Counted from the first letter of the stretch, positions 22,828-31,563 are shown. The stretch: DNA of 33,104 nt from Aequorivita sp. (GCA_026646335.1 JAPKFY010000016.1:1-33104); one strand, 5' to 3'. Translations and numbers: made by a program. The notes: generated by a model not told the origin, from the letters alone.

Positions 22828-25302
22828 CTATAATGAATACATTAAAACAGCGTCTGCTTCCCCCTTCACCACAAGATTTTTGGAGCTTTTTCCATTGCTG
22901 TCGTCCAATGAAGCCGCCGAGGTGCCATAAACTGGAAACCCGTTCAAAAGCGAGCCGTCCTTGTCAAAAACATAAACCTTTTTTTCTTGGGTTTCAGTAA
23001 TGGTAACGTAGCTATTTCGGTTTATGTTGAAGAGTTGTGGCCTTGTGTATAGCCCCAACGGAAGTTCAGTGAGTTTTCCATTTACCCGAAGTTTGTTGTC
23101 GTCCAGTGTTACTTTTGTATTTCCTAAAATAGCGAACCAATAATTACTGCCCACATCCAGTTTTTGGGAAGAAACTTTTCCACTTTCGGAAATGCGTTCT
23201 TTGGTGTTTTCCTTCGTAATAACTACAAAAGCATTGTCTTCTTCCGCAATCGGTATTTCAGAAAAATTGAAGTTTTTTGAAACCGAAACCCGTGATTTCC
23301 CTACACGGCTCAAAATATTGAGTTTTCCGCTTTCTTCGGCAATCACGATGTAGTCTTTATTGCCCATCCTAATATGTACGGGCGATTGTGTTATGTTGCT
23401 TTTCGCTTTGCTGAAACCGAAACCTTTCACGGTCTTGCCGTTTTTGTCATATAAAAACATTTCTTTTCCCTGAACAATCACAAACCGATAATTGCGGTTG
23501 TTGTCATAATCAAAAACTGAAAGTGGTTGGGTTACTTTGTCTTTAAATTTTATAGGAAACCCTTTTGTATCCTTTCCGTTTCGGTCTAAAATATGGAATG
23601 CATCTTTTGTGGCAAAGGCTATGTTTTTATTGCCCGAAATTTCCACTTCTTCAATATTGCCCAAAATGGCTGAGCCCAGGTTTTTGGTCCAAAGAATTTT
23701 TCCGCTTTCCGAAATAAAATAGAGCTTGTTGCCCATGTCTTGCACTACAATACTGTTGGCTCCGCTCTGTCCTTCAATTAGCTGGGGTTCGCCCAATACA
23801 GCACTTTCAAGTTTTAAACTGAATTTTTCAGTAACCGTTCCCGAAATACTTTTTGCTGCTGCGCCCGCCTCTTTGCAAATTAAAGTTAGGTGCGCAAAAT
23901 TCCTGTCATAGCTAAACTGAAGCGCAGCTAACGGAAATTCATCAAACGAAATATTTTTGATCTCCGCTTTGCTTTTTGCATTGAAAAACCCTGAAATAGC
24001 TTCCGAAAATTCTCCTTTCATTTTGAAAATCAATAGCGAAGAGGCCGTGCTTAAGTCTGTTGCAGTATTTTCGAAATAGGAAGTGTTTTTCAAGGTATTG
24101 TTGTTTTGAAAATCACTGATGATTTGCTGTGCGGTGATTTCACTTTCGGTAAAAACAAAGAAATTATCCAGTTGAAAGACATAGTTTGACTTTTCGGAAT
24201 TTATAAAAGGCGAAAACGTTTTTCGGAATAGCTGTGGTTCGCTGAAACTGCTTATTGCAATCTCGCGAAATTCACTCTTGGCAGAGACATAGCGCGCCAA
24301 AACATCATTTGTTAAAGAGGCATCAATGCTTTTTATAAAAACTGCGGTTTCGGTTTTAAACTGAATGGAGCCAACTTCACTAACGGAGCCGAAGATTCCT
24401 GTGGTTTGAACAGCATCTTTCTCCCCACGGAAATTTCGAAGGTTTTTTTGAAATTTTTCGGCATCATTAAACGTAAAACTCACTGCGCCCAGCGCATCTG
24501 TTGGGATTAAAGCCGAAACATCGTTCTGCTGAGGCACTTGCCCTTCAAAAACATTTAAGAGTTGCGGGATACTATCCGTTGCCAAAGTGATTCCGGTAGC
24601 TTTGAAAGATTCCGGAGCAATTGCAACATCCAATGCGCTCCACGAGGTGAAAGCTACTTTTGTGGAATCGTTCAGTGCAACTTTATCTCCACGAACCAAA
24701 GCTGTAAATCCGTTTGAAGACGGCAGGTTGAAAACTTTTTTGAAGGCATCATCCCGCTCGGTTTTTCTATTTAAAATATCCTGCAATAGCTGTTGCGAAG
24801 AAGAAACCACAAACACGCTGTCTATGATTGCAGCATAGGCAATTTCCTGCCCAATGGCAGGCAGGCTCTTGTCAAGGGTAATCCGCTGGAACGATTGGCC
24901 GTCTAGTGTTAAGGACTCAATGGTTCTGTTTTTAAGAGAGTCTGGCTGGAAAAGGTTCTTTGTATGTTTTGAAATAAAAGTATATGCCGAAGCGGAGTCA
25001 TTTACTTTGTTAATACAAAAAAGACTTTGCGAAGAGGGATGCAGATTTTTCAGCAACGCTTTCTTTTCAGTAAAAAAAGAATAAGGCGATGTATTTCCAA
25101 ATTTGGAAAGCAGCGAATTGTTTTCAATATCTGCCTGCAAGTTTTCAAAATTTGAGATTTTGAAAACCAAGGAAGCATTTTCGGGAACAAAATCCATCAA
25201 TGTTCCCGTTTTTGGAGGTGTTTTGTCACAACTTCCAAAAATCCCTAAACCCATCGGGACGAAAAGTAAAAATGCGATCAGTTTGCCCAGAATTTTTCCC
25301 AT
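22828..25302 (-). CDS. Lipoprotein with DUF3352-like and PQQ-like beta-propeller regions, 824 aa
   Basis: The signal peptide ends in GIFGSC (lipidated Cys25). The N-terminal 500 residues (MDFVPENASLVFKISNFENL and later SALIPTDALGAVSFTFND, FREIAISSFSEPQLF) resemble DUF3352-type proteins. The C-terminal third has propeller-like strands with recurring turns: GKILWTKNLGSAILGNIEEV, DRNGKDTKGFPIKF, YDKNGKTVKGFGF, DKDGSLLNGFPVYG. I am not aware of a defined function. The promoter box ends 4 nt before the ATG. It ends 109 bp before the hybrid kinase gene, on the same strand. Confidence 0.8.
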   Translation of the reverse strand: MGKILGKLIAFLLFVPMGLGIFGSCDKTPPKTGTLMDFVPENASLVFKISNFENLQADIENNSLLSKFGNTSPYSFFTEKKALLKNLHPSSQSLFCINKVNDSASAYTFISKHTKNLFQPDSLKNRTIESLTLDGQSFQRITLDKSLPAIGQEIAYAAIIDSVFVVSSSQQLLQDILNRKTERDDAFKKVFNLPSSNGFTALVRGDKVALNDSTKVAFTSWSALDVAIAPESFKATGITLATDSIPQLLNVFEGQVPQQNDVSALIPTDALGAVSFTFNDAEKFQKNLRNFRGEKDAVQTTGIFGSVSEVGSIQFKTETAVFIKSIDASLTNDVLARYVSAKSEFREIAISSFSEPQLFRKTFSPFINSEKSNYVFQLDNFFVFTESEITAQQIISDFQNNNTLKNTSYFENTATDLSTASSLLIFKMKGEFSEAISGFFNAKSKAEIKNISFDEFPLAALQFSYDRNFAHLTLICKEAGAAAKSISGTVTEKFSLKLESAVLGEPQLIEGQSGANSIVVQDMGNKLYFISESGKILWTKNLGSAILGNIEEVEISGNKNIAFATKDAFHILDRNGKDTKGFPIKFKDKVTQPLSVFDYDNNRNYRFVIVQGKEMFLYDKNGKTVKGFGFSKAKSNITQSPVHIRMGNKDYIVIAEESGKLNILSRVGKSRVSVSKNFNFSEIPIAEEDNAFVVITKENTKERISESGKVSSQKLDVGSNYWFAILGNTKVTLDDNKLRVNGKLTELPLGLYTRPQLFNINRNSYVTITETQEKKVYVFDKDGSLLNGFPVYGTSAASLDDSNGKSSKNLVVKGEADAVLMYSL

Positions 25303-25306
25303 AACA

Positions 25307-25314
25307 CAAAAGTA
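25307..25314 (-). promoter_or_regulatory. -7 element 4 nt from the start codon of the DUF3352-like gene (TACTTTTG)
   Basis: On the minus strand it reads TACTTTTG-TGTT-ATG, so the transcript would start at or just inside the start codon. No TTG lies in the usual 17-23 nt window; the nearest suitable one is 25 nt away. Confidence 0.5.
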
Positions 25315-25363
25315 ACAAGGATAAGTGATGGTTTTGTAGCAAATGAAAATAGTTTATTGACGG

Positions 25364-25398
25364 GTTTTCAACAAGATTTGACCAAAGGGGTTGAAAAC
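25364..25398. other. 9-bp inverted repeat after the LytTR gene
   Basis: GTTTTCAAC (25364-25372) and GTTGAAAAC (25390-25398) are perfect complements with a 17-nt loop. There is no T-run, so it is a poor intrinsic terminator. It could be a protein binding site. Confidence 0.4.
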
Positions 25399-25402
25399 TG
25401 GT

Positions 25403-25834
25403 CTAGCAATCAAGCCAGGTTTTGAAGGAAGCGTTTTTGGACCGGCTGAGTATTTCTTTGTAACCGTTTCTTAGAACTAGCTCTATCCTGCTTTTGGAGA
25501 GGATGTTTATTTTTTTGAAGCTATCGATATTTGCGATACACCTTCTGTTTATCCTGAAAAATTCCTGCGGATCCAATAAGGTTTCTAGAGTTTCCAAACT
25601 GTATTTTACAATATAATTGCGGCCCGAGGTTGTTGTTAAGATTGTTGCCCCATCCTCAAAAATAAAGCAAAGCACCTCTTCCACCGGAATGCAAAAGATG
25701 GAATGGTTTATCTGTGTGAAAAAACGGGACTTGTGATGAGTAGGATTATAGTTCGCTTTTACATCCTTTTGAACAATCGTCGCCATAATGACAATGATTT
25801 TTTTTTCGTATTGGGAACGGTACTTATTAGCCAT
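25403..25834 (-). CDS. Orphan LytTR-domain DNA-binding protein, 143 aa
   Basis: The LytTR domain covers about residues 40-140: INHSIFCIPVEEVLCFIFED, then SLETLETLLDPQEFFRINRR (with CIANIDSFKKI), then ELVLRNGYKEILSRSKNASF. These are the core motifs of the family (the 'F.RI.R..I.N...I' signature). There is no receiver domain and no histidine kinase of the matching type beside it, so it is a stand-alone regulator. The first 35 residues are basic and probably disordered. An internal ATG at codon 17 is a possible shorter start. It is on the same strand as the beta-helix gene 65 bp upstream. Confidence 0.88.
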   Translation of the reverse strand: MANKYRSQYEKKIIVIMATIVQKDVKANYNPTHHKSRFFTQINHSIFCIPVEEVLCFIFEDGATILTTTSGRNYIVKYSLETLETLLDPQEFFRINRRCIANIDSFKKINILSKSRIELVLRNGYKEILSRSKNASFKTWLDC

Positions 25835-25899
25835 AGCATAAAATTACCGGAAGGGGGCCGATATAAAAAATCAAAGCAGGCTACTCTATGTAAGAATAA

Positions 25900-27285
25900 T
25901 TATTTTTTAATAAGTTTTATAGTAATGGGTTTCCCAATGTTGTTGGTTATGCGCAACAATCCAGAAGTGCTAATTTCCAATGGAACCAGGTTTTTTCCGA
26001 GGTTTAAAGTAAGGTCTTGCTTCTGAAAAAGCATTTTTCCATCAACTGAAAAGTATTGTAGGTTTATATTGACTATTTCTTTTGAAGTGATATAAATACC
26101 TTCATTGTTATAAGGATTTACATATTGAACTAGTATTTTTTTAGAGCCCACTTCATATTCAGTTTTACCAAGAATTACAGCAGAACCTTGCCCTCCATAA
26201 GCTCCCATGTCATTTCTAAGTGTGCCCATTGCTGGAAATAAAGCATTTCCTGGATTTGAAGGGTCTTCTGTATCGTTGTACTGCGGATCCGGGTTTCCGG
26301 TGTCTATACAGGGCGAAGACGGACTAAGGTAAAAGGTATTTGTATCCTCAAACACGGGATTATCGGTGATCATACCCTCTTCATTGCCTATACCGTCAAA
26401 ACCACCTTCAATGGCGGTATAGGTAAGTGTGGCATTGCCCCCGCCAAAACGTTTGAAAATTTGTGGGAAACCGTTGGTGGCGGTATTGCCATATATAATA
26501 CAATTAACGATGACGGTGCTGGTGCCGGTAGAGATAATCCCGCCGCCTTTATCGCCAGAATGGTTGTTTACAATGGTGTTGTTTTCAAGTGTTATCGGTT
26601 CCCAATCTACATATACGCCTCCGCCACCGTTGAATGAACCTGTGGCCATGTTGTAGGCTATGAGATTGTTTTTTAGGACCGCTCCCCCGCAAAAGGCAAT
26701 CATAATGCCTCCAGCATAACCGCCTATGTTGTTCTTAATTACGTTGTTCGCTATTATAGGTTGCCCAAAGCCCATACGGATTCCTCCCCCACCTGCGCCA
26801 AAAACACCCGTCTCTGCCACACAGGCGTTGCCGGTAATAATATTATGTATTACCGTGGGTGAGGCATGGTCAATTAATATTCCACCACCGGTTCTAAAAT
26901 AGAGATCTTCTACAGGGTTATATGTTTTGGTGCCACTACCCCCAGTAAGGGTGAAGCCTTTTAAAATAGAAGTTTCGGTTTCGTTATTGGCAAACCTCAC
27001 ACAGCTACCATAATCGGTGTCCGTGGGTTGGCTTCCGTCAATGATGGTGTTTATTATATCATTTACATTGCCCGTGTTATGGAAATTACTGGTAACCGTA
27101 ATTGCTTTGCCCAAAAAATCGATGTTTTCAACATAAGTGCCGTTTGAAACGATAATAACATCCCCAGGCGATGCTGCCACAATGGCTTCCTGAATTGTTG
27201 CATATTGTGAGGGAACCAGCAGTTCTGCAGCTGTTGTAGCAATTGTTGCCGCGAACATTAAAAATGTGAAAAAGATTGTTTTCAT
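25900..27285 (-). CDS. Secreted right-handed beta-helix (pectin-lyase-fold) protein, 461 aa
   Basis: The signal peptide ends in TTAAE, followed by VPSQYATIQEAIVAASPGDV, the classic start of parallel beta-helix 'polysaccharide-degradation-like' proteins. Helical turns are marked by GGGI/NN ladders: GGGILIDHASPTVIHNIIT, GGGGIRMGFGQPIIANNVIK, GGIMIAF and GGVYVDWEPITLENNTIVNN. The section ends with SPSSPCIDTGNPDP and RNDMGAYGGQGS, as in choice-of-anchor Q proteins. The final 90 residues (ILGKTEYEVGSKKILVQY to IKLIKK) are a beta domain that could be a diverged T9SS-type tail, but the match is weak. The substrate or ligand is unknown. Confidence 0.85.
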   Translation of the reverse strand: MKTIFFTFLMFAATIATTAAELLVPSQYATIQEAIVAASPGDVIIVSNGTYVENIDFLGKAITVTSNFHNTGNVNDIINTIIDGSQPTDTDYGSCVRFANNETETSILKGFTLTGGSGTKTYNPVEDLYFRTGGGILIDHASPTVIHNIITGNACVAETGVFGAGGGGIRMGFGQPIIANNVIKNNIGGYAGGIMIAFCGGAVLKNNLIAYNMATGSFNGGGGVYVDWEPITLENNTIVNNHSGDKGGGIISTGTSTVIVNCIIYGNTATNGFPQIFKRFGGGNATLTYTAIEGGFDGIGNEEGMITDNPVFEDTNTFYLSPSSPCIDTGNPDPQYNDTEDPSNPGNALFPAMGTLRNDMGAYGGQGSAVILGKTEYEVGSKKILVQYVNPYNNEGIYITSKEIVNINLQYFSVDGKMLFQKQDLTLNLGKNLVPLEISTSGLLRITNNIGKPITIKLIKK

Positions 27286-27505
27286 CTGTATTAATATTTA
27301 ATAGCGGAAGATGGAGTGCTTTAATACACCTTCAGTTAGTCTATAATTTATGAATGGACATTTCAAAATACTTGTAGTCCTTATTTTTCTTAAAATTAGA
27401 TCACCTATTTAAATATTTTTAAATGAAAAATTGTGAACGGAATATTATTGGGGTTGAATGGGGATTTTTTCAGTTTCAGTCAAATTTGAGGGAGTCAATA
27501 AATTT

Positions 27506-28105
27506 TTATAGAGGAAATTTCAATTGTTCTGGCAGCAACTTAAAACTTTTTCTGTGAAAAATAGTCGCTCCGTGGTCGCGGATTGCTTGTCTATGTTCCT
27601 TTGTGGGGTAGCCTTTGTTCTGTTTCCAGTTGTACTGCGGAAAATCATTGTGGAGCGCTGTCATATATTCATCGCGATAGGTTTTTGCCAAGATGGAGGC
27701 AGCGGCAATATGCAGAAATTTTCCATCGCCTTTCACTACACACTCAAAAGGGGTTTTTCCGAAAGGTTTAAAACGGTTGCCGTCAATGGCAATAAACTCT
27801 GGAATAGGGGACAATCCTTCAATGGCGCGGTGCATTCCCAAAATAGAGGCATTTAGGATGTTTATCTTGTCAATTTCAGCCATCATAACGTGGATTACTT
27901 TAAAACAGATGGCTTCGCGTTCAATAATAACTTTCAGTTCCATTCGTTTTTTTTCTGAAAGTTGTTTGCTGTCCGTCAAAAAAGGATGCTGGAAATCATC
28001 GGGAAGAATCACTGCAGCGGCGGTAACAGGTCCGGCCAGACAGCCTCGGCCTGCTTCGTCTGTGCCACATTCCAAGAGATTGGGGTTTATTTTTAACTTG
28101 AGCAT
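27506..28105 (-). CDS. rnhB: Ribonuclease HII, 199 aa
   Basis: It cuts RNA in RNA-DNA hybrids, including single ribonucleotides in DNA, in the cytoplasm. The metal-site residues are visible: Asp16-Glu17 in [15 protein letters not shown], the aspartate in AIDGNRF, and the downstream VKGDGK and [15 protein letters not shown] motifs with the final acidic residue. The length is typical for bacterial RNase HII. The ATG at 28105 lies 4 nt after a TAACTTTG promoter box. Confidence 0.96.
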   Translation of the reverse strand: MLKLKINPNLLECGTDEAGRGCLAGPVTAAAVILPDDFQHPFLTDSKQLSEKKRMELKVIIEREAICFKVIHVMMAEIDKINILNASILGMHRAIEGLSPIPEFIAIDGNRFKPFGKTPFECVVKGDGKFLHIAAASILAKTYRDEYMTALHNDFPQYNWKQNKGYPTKEHRQAIRDHGATIFHRKSFKLLPEQLKFPL

Positions 28106-28109
28106 GCGG

Positions 28110-28117
28110 CAAAGTTA
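28110..28117 (-). promoter_or_regulatory. rnhB -7 element 4 nt from the start codon (TAACTTTG)
   Basis: The minus strand reads TAACTTTG-CCGC-ATG, an exact TAnnTTTG match with almost no room for a leader. No -33 TTG is visible at 17-23 nt. Confidence 0.5.
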
Positions 28118-28121
28118 CTAA

Positions 28122-28191
28122 GTTATTCAGTTATTGAAAAAGGATGGTTTAAATGTATTTAATAACTCAATAACCTAATAACTCAATAACC
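28122..28191. repeat. 16-bp tandem pair with an inverted relative
   Basis: TAATAACTCAATAACC is present twice head to tail (28160-28175 and 28176-28191). GTTATTCAGTTATTG at 28122-28136 is nearly the reverse complement of it. It sits between the divergent rnhB and porin promoters. Confidence 0.7.
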
Positions 28192-28210
28192 CTTTCAGCC
28201 AAAAAAAATA

Positions 28211-28218
28211 TACCTTTG
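28211..28218 (+). promoter_or_regulatory. Porin promoter -7 element (TACCTTTG)
   Basis: It is an exact TAnnTTTG match, 20 bp before the porin ATG, so the leader is short (about 15 nt). The -33 position reads TTTC rather than TTG. Confidence 0.55.
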
Positions 28219-28238
28219 CCCTAAAGTTTACCCAAAGA

Positions 28239-30122
28239 ATGAAAAAGACACTTTTGCTCCTGCTTATTATCTGTGCTTCGGCAACTGTGTTTTCTCAAAC
28301 TACTCCTGGAAAAAAGGAAAAACCGCCCATCGATTACTACAAAATCATTTCGGCAGCCCGCGATACTACTTTTGTGGATACTACGCTTTCTATCAAGAAG
28401 AAATACAAATTCAATTATTTAAGAAAGGATAATTTTGAATTGCTGCAGTTTTCAAACGTGGGGCAAACCTATAACTCATTGGCATATTCGTTTGATCGAT
28501 TAAACTTGAAGCCGCTTTTTGTGGCGCAGTCGCACCATTTCAATTACAAAGAAATTGAGGATGTGAATTATTTCAACGTCCCAACACCTTTGACGGAGCT
28601 TTATTATAAGACCGCTTACGCACAAGGGCAGCAAATGGATGCTTTTTTCACCGTGAATACTTCGCCCCAGTTCAATTTTTCCATTGGTTATAAAGGCGTT
28701 CGCTCGCTTGGGAAATACCAACATATTTTAACAAGTACGGGGAACTTTCTTTTCACTTCAAATTATCGCACAAAAAACAAACGCTATGTTGCCCGCACCC
28801 ACGTGGCAGCTCAGGATATTTATAACCAGGAGAACGGCGGGTTGACCGATAATTCGCTCCAACTTTTCATAAACAACAACCCCGAATTTAGTGACCGAGG
28901 CAGGTTGGACGTAAAATTTGAGGATGCCGAAAACAAACTGGAAGGCCTGCGTTTTTACGGCGACCATTATTATGAATTGCTCAGCCAGCGCGACAGCACG
29001 GGATATTCGGTGCTGAGAATTGGAAATGTATTGAGTTATGAGGATAAATTCTTTCGGTATAACCAAAGCAATCCATATAAGCCTTTTGGGCCATCCTACG
29101 AAACGTCAAATCTAGAAACAAAAACAAAGCTGGAAGATTTTAACGTGAAAGCGTATGCAGATTTCAACAATTCCCTCATCGGAAAAATTACGGCTTGGGC
29201 AGGATATACTGATCTTAATTATGGTTATAATTCGGTTTTAATTTTAGATGAAGAACGCATTCCCAACCGAATTAAAGGAAGTATAATTGAGGCCGGAGCA
29301 GGGTACGAAAAGGAATATCGCGGCTTTAAACTTTCCGGAAAAGGTGCGATTAACGTTGCTGGCGATTTTGATGGAAACTATATTCAAGGAGCAGCTTCTT
29401 ATAATCTGAATGAAGAATACAATGCGAAAGCATCCATTACAGTTCATTCTGTGGCGCCTAATTTCAACTTCCTATTGTATCAGAGCGATTACCAAAACTA
29501 CAATTGGAAGACCGAGCTGAACAATGTAAAAACACAGGAACTGAACTTCGAAATCAATACCAGAAAATTCGGGAATGTTTCCGTAAGCTATACTGGAATT
29601 GATGATTACGCCTACTTTGGGGTTAAAGCAAATGACAGTACTCCTTCGCCGTTGCAGGCCTCGGAACGGGTGGATTATCTAAAAATAAAAGCTGAAAAGG
29701 AATTTACCTTCGGATCTTTTGCTCTGGACAATACAGTGATGTACCAACAGGTTTTAAGTGGGGAAACTGTTTTCAAAGTGCCACAAATCATCACGCGTAA
29801 TTCCCTCTATTATCAAGACCATTGGTTTAAGCGTGCTTTGTTTATGCAGACTGGGGTTACGTTTAAATACTTCACACAATATAACATGAACGCCTACGAT
29901 CCTGTACTGGCGGAGTTTTATGTGCAGAATGCTCAAGAATTGGGCGGTTTTCCGCTGGTAGATATATTCTTTAATGCGAAAATTAGGCAGACGCGTATTT
30001 TCTTCGTGTATGAAAACTTCACATCCATCTTTGGTGGAAAGAACGAATATTTTTCGGCTCCGGGCCAACCGTATCGCGATAATGTGTTGCGGTTTGGGCT
30101 AGTTTGGAATTTCTTCCTATAA
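28239..30122 (+). CDS. Putative outer-membrane porin, Porin_10-like, 627 aa
   Basis: The signal peptide ends in ATVFSQ. A periplasmic start follows (PPIDYYKIISAARDTTFVDT, then KKYKFNYLRKDNFELLQFSN), typical of the Bacteroidota 'putative porin' family. The rest is alternating beta-strands with aromatic girdles (HFNYKEIEDVNYFNVPTP, GYSVLRIGNVLSYEDKFFRY, YGYNSVLILDEERIPNR). The closing strand VLRFGLVWNFFL ends in phenylalanine and leucine, as is usual for outer-membrane barrels. The role is probably passive uptake; the substrate is not evident. The convergent acyl-CoA dehydrogenase gene shares its terminator. Confidence 0.88.
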   Translation: MKKTLLLLLIICASATVFSQTTPGKKEKPPIDYYKIISAARDTTFVDTTLSIKKKYKFNYLRKDNFELLQFSNVGQTYNSLAYSFDRLNLKPLFVAQSHHFNYKEIEDVNYFNVPTPLTELYYKTAYAQGQQMDAFFTVNTSPQFNFSIGYKGVRSLGKYQHILTSTGNFLFTSNYRTKNKRYVARTHVAAQDIYNQENGGLTDNSLQLFINNNPEFSDRGRLDVKFEDAENKLEGLRFYGDHYYELLSQRDSTGYSVLRIGNVLSYEDKFFRYNQSNPYKPFGPSYETSNLETKTKLEDFNVKAYADFNNSLIGKITAWAGYTDLNYGYNSVLILDEERIPNRIKGSIIEAGAGYEKEYRGFKLSGKGAINVAGDFDGNYIQGAASYNLNEEYNAKASITVHSVAPNFNFLLYQSDYQNYNWKTELNNVKTQELNFEINTRKFGNVSVSYTGIDDYAYFGVKANDSTPSPLQASERVDYLKIKAEKEFTFGSFALDNTVMYQQVLSGETVFKVPQIITRNSLYYQDHWFKRALFMQTGVTFKYFTQYNMNAYDPVLAEFYVQNAQELGGFPLVDIFFNAKIRQTRIFFVYENFTSIFGGKNEYFSAPGQPYRDNVLRFGLVWNFFL

Positions 30123-30126
30123 AAAA

Positions 30127-30159
30127 AACCCTTCCGGCATTCAAAATGCTGGAAGGGTT
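30127..30159. terminator. Terminator between the porin and acyl-CoA dehydrogenase genes
   Basis: A 15-bp stem (AACCCTTCCGGCATT/AATGCTGGAAGGGTT, with one G-T pair) has a CAA loop. On the minus strand it is followed by a run of T (30128-30121 region), so it is strongest for the dehydrogenase gene. It may also stop porin transcription. Confidence 0.88.
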
Positions 30160-30177
30160 AGTTTTGTATAATGTCTA

Positions 30178-31320
30178 TCAATCTCTCAAAAGCCCTCTGG
30201 AAATCACAATCTTCTGTATCTCTGAAGTGCCTTCGTAAATCTGGGTAATTTTTGCGTCGCGCATAAAACGTTCCACGTGATATTCTTTTACGTATCCATT
30301 TCCGCCGTGAACTTGCACCGCTTCTACGGAAACGTCCATAGCAACTTGGCTGGCATATAATTTTGCCATTGCGCCACTCATATCATAATTATTGCCTTGA
30401 TCTTTGTCCCAAGCCGCTTTCATTACTAAATGACGCGCAGCCTCAATGCTGGTGTGCATATCGGCAAGTTTGAAGGCGATGGCTTGGTGGTTGCAGATTT
30501 CGGTGCCGAAAGCTTTTCGCACCTTGGAATATTCACGGGCAAGATCGTAAGCGCCGGCGGCAATCCCCAAAGCTTGGGCTGCAATGCCTATTCGGCCACC
30601 AGCAAGGGTTTTCATAGCGAATGAAAAACCAAAACCATCTTCGCCAATTCTATTTTCCTTTGGTACTTTCACATCGTTAAAAATCAAGGAATGTGTATCG
30701 CTTCCGCGGATTCCAAGCTTGTCTTCTTTGGGGCCTATTTCAAAACCTTTCCAGCCCTTTTCAACTATAAAAGCGTTGATGCCCTTGTGTTTTTTCTCTT
30801 TATGGGTTTGCGCGATTACCAAATAATAATCAGCGGTTCCACCGTTGGTGATCCAGTTTTTGGTGCCGTTCAAAATGTAATGGTCACCTTTGTCAATTGC
30901 GGTAGTTTTTTGCGAAGTTGCATCACTGCCGGCTTCTGGTTCGCTCAGGCAAAATGCGCCCAGCTTCTCGCCAGTAGCTAACTTTGTAAGATATTTTTGT
31001 TTTTGATCTTCTGAGCCATACTTTTCAAGTCCGTAACAAACCAAGGAATTGTTCACAGAAACGATTACAGAGCAGGAAGCATCTATTTTGCTAAGTTCTT
31101 CCATCACCAAAACGTAGGAAACCGTATCCATTCCGCCACCGCCGTATTTTGGATCCACCATCATCCCCAGGAAACCGAGTTCGCCCATTTTCTTCACTTG
31201 TTCTGTTGGGAATTTCTGAAGGTTGTCGCGTTCTATAACGCCCGGAAGCAATTCGGTGCGGGCAAAATCGCGAGCGGCGTCGCGGATCATTAACTGTTCT
31301 TCGGATAGGTTGAAATCCAT
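30178..31320 (-). CDS. Acyl-CoA dehydrogenase, short-chain type, 380 aa
   Basis: This FAD enzyme catalyses the first step of beta-oxidation (acyl-CoA to enoyl-CoA) and passes electrons to ETF. The start MDFNLSEEQLMIRDAARDFA is diagnostic. Other family motifs are YGGGGMDTVSYVLVMEEL, FCLSEPEAGSDA (FAD/substrate), NGTKNWITNG, and IYEGTSEIQKIVISR, where Glu363 is the expected catalytic base. The length fits the butyryl/short-chain subgroup. I place the start at ATG 31320; a longer frame to 31437 is open but only translates intergenic repeats. Confidence 0.95.
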   Translation of the reverse strand: MDFNLSEEQLMIRDAARDFARTELLPGVIERDNLQKFPTEQVKKMGELGFLGMMVDPKYGGGGMDTVSYVLVMEELSKIDASCSVIVSVNNSLVCYGLEKYGSEDQKQKYLTKLATGEKLGAFCLSEPEAGSDATSQKTTAIDKGDHYILNGTKNWITNGGTADYYLVIAQTHKEKKHKGINAFIVEKGWKGFEIGPKEDKLGIRGSDTHSLIFNDVKVPKENRIGEDGFGFSFAMKTLAGGRIGIAAQALGIAAGAYDLAREYSKVRKAFGTEICNHQAIAFKLADMHTSIEAARHLVMKAAWDKDQGNNYDMSGAMAKLYASQVAMDVSVEAVQVHGGNGYVKEYHVERFMRDAKITQIYEGTSEIQKIVISRGLLRD

Positions 31321-31361
31321 AGGCTTTTTATAAGTAATAATTGTGTAGTAATAAGAATGCG

Positions 31362-31390
31362 TAAAGGTACTTATAAAAAGCAAATTCCAA
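31362..31390 (-). promoter_or_regulatory. Possible acyl-CoA dehydrogenase promoter (TTG-N18-TACCTTTA)
   Basis: On the minus strand TTG (31390-31388) is followed after 18 nt by TACCTTTA (31369-31362), one base from TAnnTTTG. The leader would be about 35 nt. The TTG lies inside one of the CAAATTCC word repeats. Confidence 0.4.
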
Positions 31391-31512
31391 AAAAACAAAT
31401 TCCAAATAACAAAGAAACAGCAAATCCCAAATTCCAAAACGGTCGCGGCTATTTGGAATTTGGGATTTGTCTTTTTTTGGGATTTAATTGGAATTTGGTA
31501 TTTGTAATTTGG
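31380..31512. repeat. Long foldback built of AAATTCC/GGAATTT words
   Basis: An 18-bp perfect stem (CAAATCCCAAATTCCAAA at 31421-31438 with its complement at 31452-31469) encloses a 13-nt loop. Outside it both arms keep loose complementarity for about 40 bp more through repeated CAAATTCC and GGAATTTG words. On the plus strand the stem is followed by CTTTTTTT, but it lies upstream of the anmK promoter, so there is no gene for it to terminate. Confidence 0.8.
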
Positions 31513-31541
31513 ATTTTTTAAAATCTTCTGTACTATCTTTA
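31509..31541 (+). promoter_or_regulatory. Possible anmK promoter (TTG-N22-TATCTTTA)
   Basis: TTG at 31509-31511 and TATCTTTA at 31534-31541 (one mismatch to TAnnTTTG) are 22 nt apart. The predicted transcription start leaves about 16 nt before the TTG start codon at 31564, consistent with that unusual start. Confidence 0.45.
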
Positions 31542-31563
31542 AACTTCAAATCTTCTCAAAACC

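Noticed and set aside
31321-31437. N-terminal extension of 39 residues on the acyl-CoA dehydrogenase
   Set aside because: The extension only translates the AAATTCC repeats. The family start MDFNLSEEQ lies at 31320 and a promoter-like box lies inside the extension.
31421-31478. Intrinsic terminator or attenuator of anmK
   Set aside because: The hairpin and T-run lie upstream of the likely anmK promoter, and no plus-strand gene precedes them.
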